A stretch of 64,000 nucleotides of DNA from Stichopus chloronotus (lineage: Eukaryota; Echinodermata; Holothuroidea; Aspidochirotida; Stichopodidae). Both the position numbers and the translations under genes were made by a program. Below, one piece after another: positions 25,401 through 40,400 of the stretch (the first letter of the stretch is position 1; each line of letters starts with the position of its first letter). The notes below the pieces were generated by a model, which saw only the letters and a list, made by a program, of their open reading frames with translations, made no database searches and had not been told where the DNA came from. The DNA lies in contig SFZH01000008.1 of assembly GCA_021234535.1 (NCBI GenBank), forward strand, positions 5,022,001 through 5,086,000. Reading direction: 5' to 3'.

Positions 25401-28400
25401 GATGTATGCCTCTCATCAGGAGCAAACCCTGTTATTACCACAGTACACCCCTCTTTGCAAAATAGAACATTTTAACAATGTATAATTTAACCGTTACAAT
25501 ATGAGAGTTTTATCTACAATCAGTTACATAATAATTGCCCTTCAATTTTCAAACATTATTTTAAATTTCATGTTGATGTTAATTCCTTCCAAACATGCTT
25601 GTGTACTCCCTTTTTTTAGACTAAAATCCTCCCAAAACAGTCTTAGATACTTAGGTGTAACTATTTGGAATTCCCTCTCTGCTTATGTGCAACACAGCAA
25701 ATGCTTGGATACTTTTAAAAGGAAGTTTAAAACCCATTTAATCTGTAAACAGGATAAGGGTCACTTGCTATTCATTGTTCTTCTGTTTTTCCTTGTTTTG
25801 TTGTCTTCATTGTTTGTTCTCTGTTCCTTTTGTTTTTGTATATTGATTTAGCTTTGTTTCTTTCTTCTTAGGGGTGGTTACCCTGACAAGCTTTTAAAAG
25901 CTTCTTGTAATCACTCCTCAGTCTCTTTGACTAATAATTCATTGTAAATTTTCTAACTGTTCATGTTCACTACACAATGGAACTGAAATAAAGATACAAC
26001 AACAAATTTGAAATCGTTTACTCCACTAACGACAAACAAAAATTTAGCATGCATTATGCTGTCTAGTTGTCTAAACTTGTGAATATGTGTCCAAATCAAC
26101 TGTGAATATTCCAAAAGTACTCAAAGCACATGCACCTCCTACCCTCTGTCGATCATACCATTCAGTGAAGTGAGGTTGTACAGTATGTTCATTGTGATTG
26201 GAAGACAATTGTGAAATTGCAATATGCATTGCCTAATGCTTGCATATGTGGATACTGGTGTTTTCATATGTAACCTGATTGGTATTCTATTACCTGGATC
26301 CAATATTACTAGCTGATTCCCTAATAAGTGAAAAATGACACAACTGCTGTGTGAAGGCATTGTGTCAGACTGCCCAATTTCACCTACTATTCATAGGAAA
26401 TAGCTCAAAATGAAATTTTCTTCTTTTTTCTCATGGAAAATAGATGGTCCTATTCATGAGGTGTAGATGAGTGTATGAAGTGTACTAGTAAGATTCCTCC
26501 ACACAAATGTGATGTACAGTACTGTGGAAATATGATAAAGATGCCATACTCGACGGGTATGAGAAAAAATTACCCTATTCCGAGTTTAAGAAATCGATGA
26601 AAACAAGTGGATATTCAGTTGCACATAATGGACTCCCTTCTTTCAAGGGCTATTCAGGTGGACAGCAGTCTGGCGGGCAACAGATGGGGGGAATGATGAA
26701 ATAGAAAAGAGGTAAAGCATAAAGGGGAGCTTTCTGAGGGGAGCTTCATGTCAGTTGAATGGCAAATTAGAGAAATTATAAAGGAGAGAAGGGCTGGTGA
26801 AGTAAAGGGGCTAACAAGCAGATAAAGATAAGGCTGCACTGCATTTAATGAGCCTAAATGGCTGAATAGCCCTTAACAAGGGCTACTAAAAGAGCAGTAA
26901 ATATCAACACTGTTATCAAGGTTATCAATAAGGTTATCAAGCTGTGATCAATAACAAGGTTTATTTTCCATGTTTGGAAAATTATCGGTCATTTTTGATG
27001 CAAACAACCGACACTAGCGGATCAAAGTCCTTGGTTTCGGAGGGACTGCAACAACTGATGGTACAGGGATATGGGGAAGTTGATGTAAACCTGTCATATG
27101 ATTTGGTGCCACAGAAGTGTACAATTTTGAAGCTAAAGAGGCTCATTGAGTTATTTTGTGAAATTCACTAAATCTTCCTAAACTGGTCAACTTTCATTTA
27201 CATACTAGTGACAAATAGTCAAACTAAGATGATTCCATGTGTCACATACAAAAGAACACTAATGAGTGAGTAATTAATGATTGAACTTGGTTTTTGAAAA
27301 TTGGTGACCACACACTTTTCACAGAAAAGTACTAATTCAATGCATTCAGCCAGTACAAACTGGATCAAAAATTCAATAATTTTGACAGTTTTCATAACTA
27401 TTGAATGTGAAACTTGACTAATTATGCTAACTTAAAGCACTGTCATGTGTTTTTAACTTTAGAATCCTCACAAACTTATCAACATCAACTCAATGAAACT
27501 CTTTAAGTTGGTTCTTAAATATTTCATTTTCCTGCTTTCAATTCTGTAACTAATTTTTTCCCACCTTTGGGTGGGGTCATGCCCCCCAGCAGTGTTGTCA
27601 AGTGACCACAATCTGAGGTCAAGAACGAGTCCGGGTCACCACCCCTCGAGACTGAGTCACCACCTCAAGTCCGAGGCACTAAATTCCGAATCGAGTCACA
27701 ATGTTTCAAAGCTCACAGTGTTTTACGATATCATATGATTTATAGGTCAACGGTAATGTAGGTACCAGAATTTGTCTTTTATACTGGTCTGCTAGCTAGT
27801 GTTAAACACTTCCAAAGTTACAATAATCAATCAAGTGGATCAGTTACTCATGTATGTGTATTATAAATACAAGGAACATTTGTCCAAAAACTTTCCATTC
27901 CTATACAACAGTGGAACTATGGAAAATACATAAATAGATGTCTTTTTTTAGAAATCTTCAACTGAAAACAGCATATAAACTGCCATTTATTCAGTTCATT
28001 GTTAAACCCGCTACAATGCTGTGCAAGCTTAAGTAAGTTCACGTGATATGTTTGTTGCATTTGAGGAACATGAGAGTCTTCAGCATACAGTAGGTTAGGA
28101 TGACTTTGTGCTTGATGTGGATTGTGGACACATGATAATACCACTTACCAAAGACACACAAATGACTAACAGGCACTGACAAAACATTGCAAGCTGGAGC
28201 ATATAGGGCATATTTCGTCCCTGCCATACTCTTGCCCTTTTGCATAGATGCCTTTGCAATGTGAAAAGGAGATGTCTTCTTTGTAATTTCTCTCAATTGC
28301 CAACATGAAGCAACAAGTCTTCTAGTTGACTTCTTTCTTAAACACCAGCTAAGGGCCAGCCATGTTTTAAGTATATATCACTAAGTTCACTTAAAAACTT

Positions 28401-31400
28401 TCACATGAATGTTGCCCAAATGTGTGGCATTCAGAAAACAACATTGCATTATGGGTAGGTAATAATTATTATGCATGATGTCATATAATACCGTAATTTT
28501 TTTCTTTTTAGTGTTTTACACTAAAAATTCTACAATGTTCACTGGTGCAAATTATTTTCAATCAAACCATGGGTACATGGTTACTATGTTACAGTTTCTG
28601 TTCCTTCATCCCTTTCACCTGTTACCGTGGACATACATTCACTTGTTTTCACAGTTAGGACAATGAGTATTTACAAAATTTATGTCACTGGAGTTTTCCT
28701 CGCACAACAAATGTAGCGAAGGGGAGGGGGAGAAATTTATTGCCTAGTTACAACCAAGGCTCACATTACAAAAAGCAATTATGAATAGTTCTGCAAATGC
28801 TGCCTTGTGATACTCAACATAAATCAATGCTCTGTATACAGTCTGTTGGATACAATGAATAATTAGTTGAAGGTCACATACTGTTCAACATCTGACCATC
28901 TGGTTATACATATATAAAGAAATTTCGTGAAGTGGTTATCTCTTGTTCAGAAGGTGGTTTTGGCATGTTCCTTGTTAGGATTATTGCTGGTGTGCTCTTG
29001 TACTTGAAGCCAACCACAAAATTTAAGATGAGATAGACCAGGCCCATAGCCAGCCCATGTGGAGGGGTGGGTCTTTTTTCCATGATGTGGACCTTTTTCC
29101 AAATCCGGAAGCGGCTGGCGCATGTCGTAAGCATGCAGTTGCTAGGGGTCCAGGGCATGCTTCCCTGGAAAATTTGGAAATCTGCATATCTCCTGCAATC
29201 TGGAGCATTTTAAGAGGACAACAAAAGACCTTCCATTGCAGTCAATTTTCACAATTAGTAGACACTTCTTTGGTAGTGGTGGCGGTTTGAACAGGGCTTA
29301 AAACGAACTGACTGCACCCGACTACAACTGAACATATTTAATCGGGCCGACAGCTTACGACACAACTCTAGTTGTGGAACCGGTCACACCGCCACGACCA
29401 GTGCCACAGCAGACGCGGTGGGTAGTCGCCATCGTGTCGCAGTTTGTCATGGCAGTGTGTCCCAGGCTTTATATTGTATCTAGTTCAATGATATCCACAG
29501 CCACAATGACATAACCATGCATGTGCATTTTTGAGCTTACTATCTCTTCATCCCACATAGTATAGTACATACACCATACTTCATGCACTGCCAAACTTTG
29601 CGCACTCCTAAAAAAATACGCCCTAAAATTCAATTACCTACGTAGCTGGACAAATTTTTGACTACAATGCCTTGAAATGACTGGAAAGAAAGCTGAGACA
29701 CTGTTTATGTAATCGCCCTTGCCTGGTTAGTCAACTTACAGTACTGTTTTTGCATAGGTGAGGTAGGCTAGGCCTAGAGCATCCTATTCGCAGTTTCCGC
29801 CAAATGTTTGAAATTTTCAAATCATGATTTTGACACTTCAATGGAAGTTTTCCTGACCATTTTCATTGCTAGCTTGATCACAGGTCTGTGCTGTAGGTTT
29901 AGGCACAGGATTTGTTTATAAGGACATTCTTCATGTAATGATTGTCATGCTAATGTTAGAAAGATGCGAGAAGTTAGGCAGATTTACATCGTATCGTTAA
30001 CTCCAGTAAATGTTGGTTAAAATAACAGATTTGGAGGTACAATCCCTCGCATATTGGATCAAATTACTGGTACAATTGAATTTTAGACTTGCCAAAACAA
30101 GATATATGATTGGTAGGAATTTTGAATTTACAACAGCCAGAAATTCCAAGGTTTTATGTTAGATGCTCAAAGTTTTATACATCCATGCTATATGTATGTG
30201 GTGTTGAGATATTGTGGTCAGTTTGGGCCTGTATATATTTTATGACAAAAAAGGCTTCATCTTCCTGCTGTAAGTGAATGGAAATTCGGCCTCAATATGT
30301 CAAGATAAAAAATATTTTATAGCTGACCCTTCAAACACAGGACTGGAAAATGGACCTCCCTCATGTTGGGGTGGGTCGTTCAAACACTCTGACCCCCTCT
30401 GGCTACAGGCCTGCAGACATGCAGATATGTAAATTTGTTTTAGTGCATCAGTGCTTCGTTTAGTTAGTTGATGGTCTTGTTAACCTACCAGTTACACTGT
30501 TCCCTTAGCCTAAGTACCTGTTTATTCACCTGACCTAAGATAGGCCTTACCTGCTAAACCTAAAGCAACTGAGTAATCAGGATTGGTGGCAGGAGAGTAA
30601 TCTCCTCAGTTACTGCTAGTCATTCCCTCATTCCCCTAAATGAAAATCATTGATCGTGTCTTGTGGTAGGATCTTCTCCCTTTCAAAATGTAGTTAGGTA
30701 GCTGTAGGCCTAGGTAGCTGTAGACCTAGTCCTACCATATGATTACCAAATAGCCTACACTCTAGATAATCAATTCGCAAAGTTTGTGTTAGACTAGTTA
30801 CCTAGTCAGTAATGATAACCCACTCTCAAAATCTAAATACCAAAGCACATCCTCTGGTAATACATGGAGAGAAATTCTCCTGAAGTAGAAAACAAGTCAC
30901 AAGCCTCAGAAAGTAACTCATACTTTATCAATCATACAATTAATAGAATTTTATTTTTTGAGTTCGCGTAACTAGTACTATTTTATGATACAGTAGGTAG
31001 TGACACTGTGTTGGCTAAACGCTACAGGCAGGCCTACAAATGTTGAAATAATATCACCAGGACTACGCAAACATCTAGGCCAAAGTTGCATTTTAAATAG
31101 TTGCCACTCTCTTTAAATGACAGAAAAGATGACCATTTTTTTACCATACTAATACCACTGTTAGCACAAATTGATCAGTACTTAACTCTTCACTAAGTAA
31201 TGTTTGTGTACCACTGCCGTACACCTATAACACCGGTAATAATATGAGAGTGAGCACTAAAAGTTCTAGCAAAGTTTTGGAATGACCTTTTGACATGTGA
31301 CATCATATAGCTTATAGCGCCACTATACAAACTCAGGACATCAAGTCTAGGGACAATGACAACCAACTAGTACAACAGCAGACTACAAAATAATGCAAGC

Positions 31401-34400
31401 AGTTGGTAGGCTCAACCGTACAAGATATCTACAAAATATATAAGGAAAAGTGATTCATATCAAATTAACGTAGGATGAAGTTTTTGGTAAGTATGTATAC
31501 ATACATGTAAGAATTTTCAATGAATATACTGTGAACTTTGCTGACCATTTAAGACCTCATTTTTCTTTCAATAACAGCCATGTCATCACTACCCTGCTAC
31601 CTACACAACTATCAATCCTACTACTCTCAATTCTAAATCCTTATCTTTTTTTTTCATTTTAGAGAACTTGTGTGATACCTTTCAAAGTGATAAACATCCA
31701 TTGAGAAATGACTGTAACTGTCTTACAAAGGCATGAATGGACCAAGGCCTTACAACAAGTACCTCTTGAAAGAAGATCAGAAAAGTAAAAATTTCAAAAT
31801 TACAAAAAACAAGGCTCAAAATCTCACAAAGGTGGAAATAAGTATTTCCCTCCAATTTAAAGGAAATCATAGGAAATCTTAAATCAGTTTTGATGCTTTC
31901 TGCAGCTGAAGAATACCTCCATGCTGATATTGACAAAAGACAAAGAGCCTAAACTTCTGAATTTCAAGAAATACCAATAGATGGATACCACTCAGCAAGT
32001 AAATTAATTCATTACTGCACAACAACTATGGTTCAATTCATGCTCAGCTTTGTAAGTAGTCTTCACTTTATAACCTCATAAGGTTGTTCTGTCATCTTAG
32101 GTCATTTGTTGAGTTGTTGTAAACTTGTTCTGTTTCTTGATCACAAGTTAGGGGTCACTGAAGGCAACAGATTTTTTCAGTGCCAATTGCATTATCTCTC
32201 TGGATTTTTTGTGAGAGTTTTAAATACTTTGCAACTATTCAATGCAAGATATGGGCAGACATCCCAAACTGCGGGGGTTGCAACACCATTGTCATTTCAT
32301 TTGTTCTTTCAGTTTTGTAAGGGTAGGCAACTTGAGTCAAAAGGCACAAAATACCAACTAACGTCACCCGTAATACATACCCATTTTTGGCTAGGCACCT
32401 CAAGGCATTTGGATTCCTGATGAGACGGTCTAAGGTGGAGACAATAGTTGAGAAAGTTGGACGGTGATTTCTTTCACGTTGCCAGCAGTCCAACATCAGT
32501 TGATGTATAGCTTCAGGACAGTCCATAGGAGGTGGTAAACGATATCCCTTCTCAACAGCTTTGATAACCTGTCAGAATGTACAAAACAATAAGCCCTTCA
32601 CACATATGTACTCTTCCACACCAAATGTTTAAATTCTGTTAGTGCATTAAACAAAATCTCAGTGTTTTGGTGTGACTGGTTTTCATACATATCAAATTTT
32701 TCTTTCCTGTTGTGAACAAGACAAAAAAACCTGCATCAAAAGTGAAATTACACTATTCTTGCAGGGGCACAGCTCTTAAAATATACACCACAATTCACTG
32801 GTGTGGGTATTCACAAGTGGCTATACTCACCCCTTGCTCACACTTATGCATTGCTCAACCCCATGCAAAATACTGACAATGTTCTGGCATTGCATCCTTG
32901 ATACTCTGAATTGTGTAAGTATGTCTCTATGATGTGAATCCAAGCAAACAAGTTGATAAGAATATTCTGAGCTTTATTTAGTGTTTGCTCTTACTAACAT
33001 GACATGATCCTTGACAGGGTGAGAGACACAACAAAGGACACAGATATTGAATATGAGCACTTTCATGGAGCTTTGATTGGAATGCAAAAAACTGTTCCTT
33101 TAAATAGATCCAAAAAGTTAAAATGTGATTGCAGGCCACAATCATCAATGACCAAGAAATCTCCTCCAAACCCAGCAAACAGTGGGAACCTTCTATTTGT
33201 TTTAGTAACTTACATCTTGGTTTGGCCAGTTCCAATATGGTCTCTCTCCATATGACATAATTTCCCACATAACAATGCCAAGACTCCATACATCACTTGC
33301 AGAGGTGAATTTCTTGTAGGCAATGGCTTCTGGGGCTGTCCATCGAATAGGAATCTTGCCACCCTATTATATTGTATGACATGAAAATAACATTTTGGAA
33401 ACATTGGCTGCATCAATCATGAAATAAAATGAAAATAATGACAAACCCCATCACAATCTGTCAAATATTGGCACTTTTACAGGCAAATTCCTGTCTCATA
33501 CCTACATCATCAATAAACATCAGCTGAGTGTGCAAATTTATGATGTCCGGAGACAGACTCACATGGCATGTCTATGTTATCCTTTGTTTACTTTTTCATT
33601 ATTTCAAGGACAATAGAGAATATTACTTGCTCTGAGGGTTTGTTTCGGAAGCATGTATTACCTTCCTTTACAAATATCGATGTCACTCAGCAAGGCAAAA
33701 CCCAGTGATTAAGAGATAATATATACGAGCCTAATAAAAGAAATTTTGACACTGTGCAACACTTCATGTCATATTTGCTTTTTCACAAAACTTTGAAAAG
33801 TCATATCACAAGAGCAGTAATAGATAGAAACACAATTCCAACATATTTTCATTCAGTGCGTCACTCTGTGACCTAAGTCTAGCTCTTTTATGTCACCCAA
33901 CCTTTGAACAAACCAATAAAGGGTATAATATATAATACATGTTAAATTGTGCAATGTTGATCTGTCACTCTGTATAGCAAAGTGTTGGCCAGCAATATTT
34001 TGGCTTTGTACTTAAAGGCTGTAATGCATCACCCCAGACAGTTTCAATTCTCCCAACCACCTACCTCTAGTCCCTCCCTCAGACTGTCTTACATTCCTCC
34101 ACATGTGTAATCAAAACAATGGATCTCTGTGTACGCTGTGTAATACGAGCTGCTCTGCATCTTTCGAATTTGCTGGCAATCTAACAGTACTGTAACTTAG
34201 AACCAGTTGAGAATTTTCCTTTCAGGGAGGTAAAAATATAGCTTAGGGTGATGCAATGCAGCCTTTAAAAATGGTAATTCTAATGGGCAAAATTACATCA
34301 GATGGGCATTCACTTCACCTGCTGAATTTTTGGACACAAATACTGTGAGAGCATTATGTGCATACACTGCGTTTTCGTGTTGACATTGAAATCCTCACAA

Positions 34401-37400
34401 AATTTCAAGGGGCTCTTTGAGTTGTGTCCTGAAATCCAATATTTTGTCAAAACCGATGAAGTTGAATTCATTTACACACAAAAGTACATTAATAGGTGGG
34501 TAATTAATGATTCAAATTCTGTGGCCAGACACTTCTTCACATTAACACTAAAGTCATATGCACATAGCCAGAACAAGGCAAGGTCAAAAATTCAAATATG
34601 TTGATAGTTTTCATAAGTGCTTGATGTGAAACTGGACTATGCTTATTTTAAACAATTGCAATGTGATTGTACCTTCAGAATCCCCCAAAATCAACTCAAC
34701 TTGCTGCTTTAAGTGAAGGTTAAATGATAAGGCAAACATTTGAGCATGTAGGCTACTCAAATGAGTACGTGGATGTAGTTGGGTGTGGGACATACAATTT
34801 AGGTATTGGAAGCTTTATTTACCAAGTTCAGTTGTTAAACATTTATAATGATTGCAAAAAGTTGTCTCAGTTATGAAATTATGCATTGAGTAAAAATGTA
34901 ATATTTAAAAATTTATCTCATTAAATAAGGTGTATGCATGCTACTATATAAAGCAGGGAGCCTTAGATGGGCCCTGGAAGCTTTGACGCTTTCTGTCCTT
35001 CTGTCACCATACAAAAATATTTGTGATGGACAGTACTGAGTTTTTCCACTTAAAATTGAAACACCATACCTTTGAAATTTGTCATACACACTCATCAGTG
35101 ATTATAAAGGCAACACAAGTCCATTTTGGCCATTAACTAGAGCAAATACCCCCGGTTCTCTTACTTTAGTCTCATAGGCTCCATCAACCTCTTTTCTCCT
35201 TGAAAGCCCAAAGTCAGCGACCTTGCAGACAAGATGTTCGTTGACAAGGATATTTCTGGCAGCCAAATCACGATGGACATAGTTCATCTCTGAGAGGTAA
35301 CGCATTCCAGAGGCAATGCCCCTCATCATCCCTAATAGTTGTGTTATAGTAAACCTTCCATCATTTTCCTGAGGAAAACATGAAGAAGTAAAAAATCAAG
35401 ACATGTATGTGCTGCATCGTTTGTAACTTTAAAATGCAATAACACTGCTGAATCTCAATAGCTTTCTAAGAAGTGTTTGATGTGTCTCTAAATCTTTGTA
35501 GTGAGCCTTGCAGTTACAGCTCTCCACAACCCATAGCATGGTACTGCTGCTTCACAAAAAGATCAAGAATGAGGACTGTTACACTTTAACCATGGAGCTC
35601 TGTCCTCTTTAAGGTTACTGTTCAATACCCCACTATTCTATGGCAAGTAATAACATACACCATATGTGAACTAGAGCACCAAGGATGCTGGCGCTCACAC
35701 CTGAACACCCTGAAGGTACCATTTACATATCATTCAGTCGAATCATATATCATCACACCAAATCATCAACATTGTACAAGGCAATCTTGCACAATTCACA
35801 GAATTTCATAAGCACCAAAAGTGTGGAAGTTTGAACTTTATTGATAAGATTGTGAAACTTTTGATGGGTACTGAAAAATAAGAACGCTTATAATTAGCAT
35901 CCCATTCACATCCAATAATTATGAAAACTGTTGATTTATATTTTTCTCAATGGTTTGTACTGGAAGTGGGTATATGATTTAGTACTAATGTAAAAAAGTG
36001 AACGGTCACAAGTTTTCCACACCAATTTAAATCAACTACTCACTCACTAGTGGTCATTTGTTTGTGACACATCATGAGAACCCTCTTAGTTTGACCATCA
36101 TCTTCATTAGAGCCTTGTTTATGTTAAGGAAACTTGACACAAAATTGACAGGTACGTGATGACTAACTGAAGTTCATGAAACAACACACAGTGCCCCTTG
36201 TCCACACACTGGTCAAAATACCTGAGGGCAATATAAAGTGTCAGTTAGTGCACCAACTGACACTGTCCCATTACTCAGTTATCATTCATGCACTATAGGG
36301 ATAATTGACATGTGGTATGACAGTTTTAAGGGGCACTTAAACAGTGGAAGGAGAAGCATTTTGCAGAATACCATAAAATGGACCATATGGTCCACTTACA
36401 GACCCATAGACTATAAATTCATGAACACCCTAAGATAACCACTAAGGGAGTATCATTATGACAAACCATCAATATTGTACAAGGGAATATGAAAGAGAAG
36501 AACTTTCCAGAATTTCATAAAATGGACCATGGGGTAAACATGAGACCTGGACTGAAAGTTTTTGATAACCACACATGGACTACCACTCAAGGAACATTGT
36601 GTCCAAGTTTAACATAAATCTATGCAAGCATGTGTAAGAAAGCAGAATTTCAAACAAAATTTCACAGGCCTTGGAATAAAATCCCTTAAGGAACATTATT
36701 TTCCTGGGGGAGGGAGAGTTCTAGCATCAAAGCACCACCATCGAAGTTTACCTTTCATCTGACTTTCCCCTATTGAGTCAGAGCGTACCGAAGCAAAACA
36801 GACTTTTGCCCCAGTTCCTCCAGATGACCTTTGACCTCCACCACATACAATAGGGCACACCTTCTCAATACGCAAACCTAGATAACAAGTTTGACTTTCA
36901 TCTGACTTTCCCCTATTGAGTCAGAGCATACCTAAGCAAGTGTCACAGATGCACACACACACACACGCATGCACACGTGCACATACACACACACACAAAG
37001 ACACATGCCAAAATGACTGCATAAGTTCCTTTGCTAATGCAAGGAACCAAAAACTGGCCTACCAATCCAAACAAAGGATTGGAAACTTCTATAATTTATG
37101 CAAGTACCTTGTGTAAAACTATGGGAGAAGATCTACCCTTTCCAGGTTTCAAGCACTTTTTTGGTCAATTATTTGCAAAAAAGTCTTATTATACATATTT
37201 TTTTCAAAACTAGTAACATCTTTTGCATACATGCCATGAAGCATGATGGAGAAGTTTGATAAACATTGACAATGGGTCAAGAACCTGACACCATTTTCAA
37301 AGAATACCAGAATGTCCAGCTAGCCTGACAATATCTCTATACATGTTCCCCTACAATCCCCTACAGTTAGTTTGCACCAGTGTGTGCACACTATCCTACC

Positions 37401-40400
37401 ATTAATAACTTTCAGACGACTCTAACCTGCACTGTAGTCTATGAGATGGGAGTCTCTCCTCTGTTACAAACAACTGTGACAACGTTGCCATGCATACCAA
37501 ATTAGCGACCATGGCAGCTATATGAGCAGCAAGCCACTCATTGAAACTAAAAGGTAAATGACAGTTTATCAAAATAATTCACCAAATTTTTGGGGGGTAC
37601 TTACCAAATTTTTTTGGATGGCTAAACTGCCCTACTAGTTGCCATAAAACTGCCCCTATAGCAAGTCCAATAATCCATTGACACTGCATGTCTTTAGAAT
37701 AGATCCAAACTACAAGAATTGGTAGCTAATCATTTACTTACCCTTAAGAATTTATCCAGGGACCCATTCTCCATGAACTCTGTTACAATCATAGCTGGTC
37801 TTGTTTTTGTCACTACTCCTAACAGTCGAATTACATTTGGGTCATCAAACTGTCCCATGATAGAGGCCTCTGCCAAGAAATCTGCCCGATCTTTATCAGT
37901 AGCTCCTGTTTTCAGAGTCTTGACAGCCACGTTCCTGGTGGTTTTATCAGGCATCCATATGATTCCACTGCAAACATCTCCAAATTCACCTTTGTATAGT
38001 AAAAATCACCATAAATAACTAAAATCACCCAGGTAAAATTTTGTATATATGATGTGACATTCAAAATTTAAAGAGTGACTGAAATTGTAAATCAATCCAT
38101 CTGGCAAGAACCTATAAGGTATTAAAGGTATTAAAGCTATTATCCTTGTTATACAGAGAAAAATCACCACAAACTGCTGATATCAGCATGTGATAAACCT
38201 ACAATGTACAAGCACAACAATGGATGTATCTTAAGACAAAATAAAGTTAGTCAGTGTCCACAGAATGTCCATCAAGATGGACTACCATACATATAGGTGC
38301 ATCTTACCTCCGCCAATGACATCTAAGATTCTGATACAGCTGGAGTCGATCTCAGAGGTAAACTCTCTGACAGCTTCATCCGGATTTTCGTACGTGGAAG
38401 GATCGACATAAGCCCTTACTTTTGTGATATGGGGAAGTATAACAGCTGCAAGAACAGATCACAGGTATAACACTAAAATATGTCATTCCACATTTTAACC
38501 AGAAAGCATTGTGGTTTTGATGATTTCATTACGAGGATTTTTATGAATCTGATATATGATGACTGATATATGTCTCAACAGTTACAGTGATGCAACAGCT
38601 ACACACAACATATGAGACCATGGCTTCAGGCTTCCTTCTTTGAGATATCATGTTTACTAAATTGTCACATTTTGAACCCTTTTGACTCTAAATGACCTTT
38701 GAATGCCACCAAAACCAACAGGGTGTTTCTACCCAATGTGATGCACCTATACATTACGTATGAGACCTGTCAAAGCTTCCCTCATTGACATATCCTGTTG
38801 AAAAGGTTTTCACAGTTTGACCCCTGTTGACACAAAACGACCTTTGACCTCCTAAATGACCTTTGACCTCCTAAATGACCTTTGATCTCCTAAATGTGGT
38901 GCTCCTATATATGAAATGTGAGAACTGTCCAACTTCCCTTCTTGAGATATTGTGTTTACAAGGTGTTTACGAGTCAAATGATCTTTGAACTCCACCTAAC
39001 TAAAAAAAAATAAGGGTTCTTCTACTTAATGTGCTACACCTACATACCAAACACACCAACTAACAGATCTGCCAAAACTTCTCTTTTTGGGATATTGTCT
39101 TTACAAGGTTTTTCACAGTTTGATCAACGTTGACCCCAAATGACCTTTGACCTACACCAAAAACAACAGGGTTCTTCTACTCAGTGTGGTACACCTACAT
39201 ACTGCATATGAGAACTGTCCAAACTTCCCTTCCTTAAGATAACATGTTTACAGGGTTGTCACAGTTTAACCCCTGCTGACCCCAAATAACCTTTGACCTC
39301 CCCCAAAAACAAAACGTTTCTACTATTCAATGTGGTACACCTCCATACTAAATATGAGAACTGTCCAAGCTTTCCTTCTTGAGATATTGTGTTTACAAGG
39401 TTAGGCATTACATACATACATACATACATACATACACGCATACATACACGCACACGTACATACACACAAACATACATACACACATACATACACACATACA
39501 CACGTATGGATGATTACGAAGGTTACGATTATCATTGAAAACCAAAAACAAAACAAACCAGAGTGTGGTTTCATGATGTAATTATGAGTTTATTCTTTTT
39601 AATGGATCTGAGATATTGTATAGGGAGAGGATGTGTAACACACTTGGTCTTTGTAGTATTGCAGTAATTTCTCATGTTTACCAAAAGAGATGTTATTACT
39701 GCAATGTACACAATGACATCTGCTCACCTAAGATGATGGCTAATAGGCATCATGTAATGAACATGCACACCTGCATATTAAACAAGAGGTATGTTCAAGC
39801 TTCCAGTCTAGAGATTCCATATGCACATGGCTTCCACAAACTGACCCTTGTTAACCCAGATTGTAATCACTAACAAAAGAGGCTTTTGCACCAGTCTAAT
39901 ACACCGCTACATCTACAAAACAAGTATGAGATCAGTGCAAGCTTCCCTTCTTCAGCTAGCATATTGTGTTTACAAGGTTTTCACAATTCAAACCACTGTT
40001 GACCCAAAATGATCCCTGCCATGCAATACAAGGTTCTTGTAGTGAATGTGGCACATCTACACATGAAATCCCCAAAATTTACTGGTTTGGGAATTCGCTA
40101 GCGACGTACTCACCTCCTATAACCTATGCATTACCGTATTGACCATGGTGTCTCATACTCAGTGTTCCATGTGGTACAATTTCATAGCAGTACCAAACTA
40201 TCTGTCAAAACTTCCTGCCTCGAAATATCCTGTTTACAAGGTTTCCACATTTTGTCAACTGTTAACTCAAATGACTTTTTAACCCCCCAACATCCATGAG
40301 TCTTGTACTCAATGTGGTACACCTGCATATCAAATATGTACAATCATGCTGGTATGAGCTAACAAGAAAATGCAGGTATCATTGAGCCGTTTCTATTTTA

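Larger units (their letters stand above)
16489..32380 (-). other. Eph intron before SAM exon (15.9 kb), repeat-rich
   Basis: Non-coding. It holds foldback elements (17122-17480, 19129-19336), a truncated copy of the latter (17490-17580), a tRNA-like B-box (18453-18463), diverged 145-bp repeat units ending in a CA-hairpin module (about 20960-22002), a Harbinger remnant, a deleted LINE, a small MITE, an inverted copy of the window's 1.2-kb repeat, a hAT-like end and a hAT-like element. I see nothing recognisable in 30414-32380 apart from AT-rich sequence. Confidence 0.85.
35369..37741 (-). other. Eph intron within the kinase domain (2.4 kb)
   Basis: 35672-36665 is a + strand copy of the 1.2-kb dispersed repeat. 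36745-37047 carries two 142-bp-spaced repeat units followed by a CA microsatellite and hairpin. The remainder is unremarkable. Confidence 0.8.

Noticed and set aside
33210..33416. 68-residue minus ORF over a kinase exon
   Set aside because: Wrong frame; the real exon (33214-33363) reads GGKIPIRW... in another frame bounded by AG and GT.
36949..37003. CA-rich runs as possible coding His/Thr repeats
   Set aside because: Plain microsatellite, attached to the repeat B composite.
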